Assembly (NCBI GenBank): GCA_039029935.1
Contig: JBCCFC010000790.1
Span: forward strand, 1 to 6,537
DNA length: 6,537 nucleotides
Source: G039029935 sp039029935
GTDB taxonomy: Bacteria > Chloroflexota > Anaerolineae > Caldilineales > Caldilineaceae
Direction: 5' to 3'
This document shows positions 6,450 through 6,537 of the stretch, piece after piece. The number at the start of each line of letters is the position of its first letter. Position 1 is the first letter of the stretch. The notes below the pieces were generated by a model that did not search any database, was not told the DNA's origin, and was given only the letters and a program-made list of their open reading frames with translations. The position numbers and the translations under genes are program-made.

Positions 6450-6478
6450 TTGACAAGATAGGCTTCCTATATTATGGT
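6450..6478 (+). promoter_or_regulatory. Rightward sigma70-like promoter at the right edge
   Basis: A perfect -35 TTGACA (6450-6455) is followed by a 17-base spacer and TATGGT (6473-6478, four of six). A small inverted repeat, ATAGG-CTT-CCTAT (6458-6470), lies in the spacer and could be an operator half-site pair. It faces away from the sulfotransferase, so the two would be divergently transcribed from 6369-6537. Confidence 0.4.
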
Positions 6479-6521
6479 ATTTTCATTTGGCACAAACATT
6501 TTTTCACAAATATTAAACGAC

Positions 6522-6537
6522 ATGGAGAAACATTCAT
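6522..6537 (+). other. Possible start region of a rightward gene cut by the edge
   Basis: TGGAG (6523-6527) is followed by eight bases (AAACATTC) and then AT as the last two bases. If the next base is G, an ATG would begin at 6536 with ideal Shine-Dalgarno spacing. Alternatively the ATG at 6522 begins MEKHS. Either reading is consistent with the promoter at 6450-6478. No protein can be assigned. Confidence 0.25.

Overview
The window is a bacterial chromosome segment in which every gene I can support lies on the minus strand. Reading in the direction of transcription (right to left) there is a Stf0-type sulfotransferase (6368-5637), an Atm1/ABCB7-type ABC exporter (5388-3547), a 104-residue protein with one membrane-spanning segment (3403-3089), and a very large CHAT protease-NTPase-TPR protein that starts at 3077 and runs off the left edge. 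That last gene is an unbroken frame of 1025 codons. It fills almost half the window, and its 3' end lies outside.

Layout: 1-3403 is a compact two-gene cassette. Only 11 bases separate the small membrane protein from the CHAT protein, and the Shine-Dalgarno of the second gene overlaps the stop codon of the first. The CHAT protein looks like a signalling or conflict sensor: a caspase-like peptidase with His232 and Cys322, a STAND/NB-ARC-like NTPase switch with Walker A Lys494 and Walker B Asp573, a helical arm, and TPR repeats. The left 160 bases hold two 40-codon TPR units whose DNA is nearly identical over 39 bases. I infer immunity or controlled cell death; the sequence does not prove it. 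The small membrane partner may be an anchor, target or effector.

3404-3546 is a gap carrying a composite palindromic repeat of 88 bp built from four alternating copies of one 8-mer. 3547-5388 is the ABC exporter, with all nucleotide-binding motifs intact and the residue pattern expected for glutathione-type substrates. 5389-5636 is a gap of 248 bp with two palindromic structures and a possible promoter for the exporter. 5637-6368 is the sulfotransferase. 6369-6537 is AT-rich, with a likely promoter for the sulfotransferase and a good promoter-like site facing right, so a divergent gene probably begins at or just past the right edge.

Organism: the Shine-Dalgarno sites, sigma70-like boxes and dispersed palindromic repeats are bacterial. 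CHAT-STAND-TPR proteins are most frequent in filamentous or otherwise complex bacteria (Cyanobacteria, Chloroflexota, sulfur-oxidising Gammaproteobacteria). The Atm1-type exporter and the GTCATTCCTGC-type repeat lean towards a Gram-negative such as a sulfur-oxidising gammaproteobacterium. The repeat styles in 5389-5636 would also fit Chloroflexota. I cannot decide between them. The exporter and sulfotransferase have no evident functional link to the CHAT cassette.
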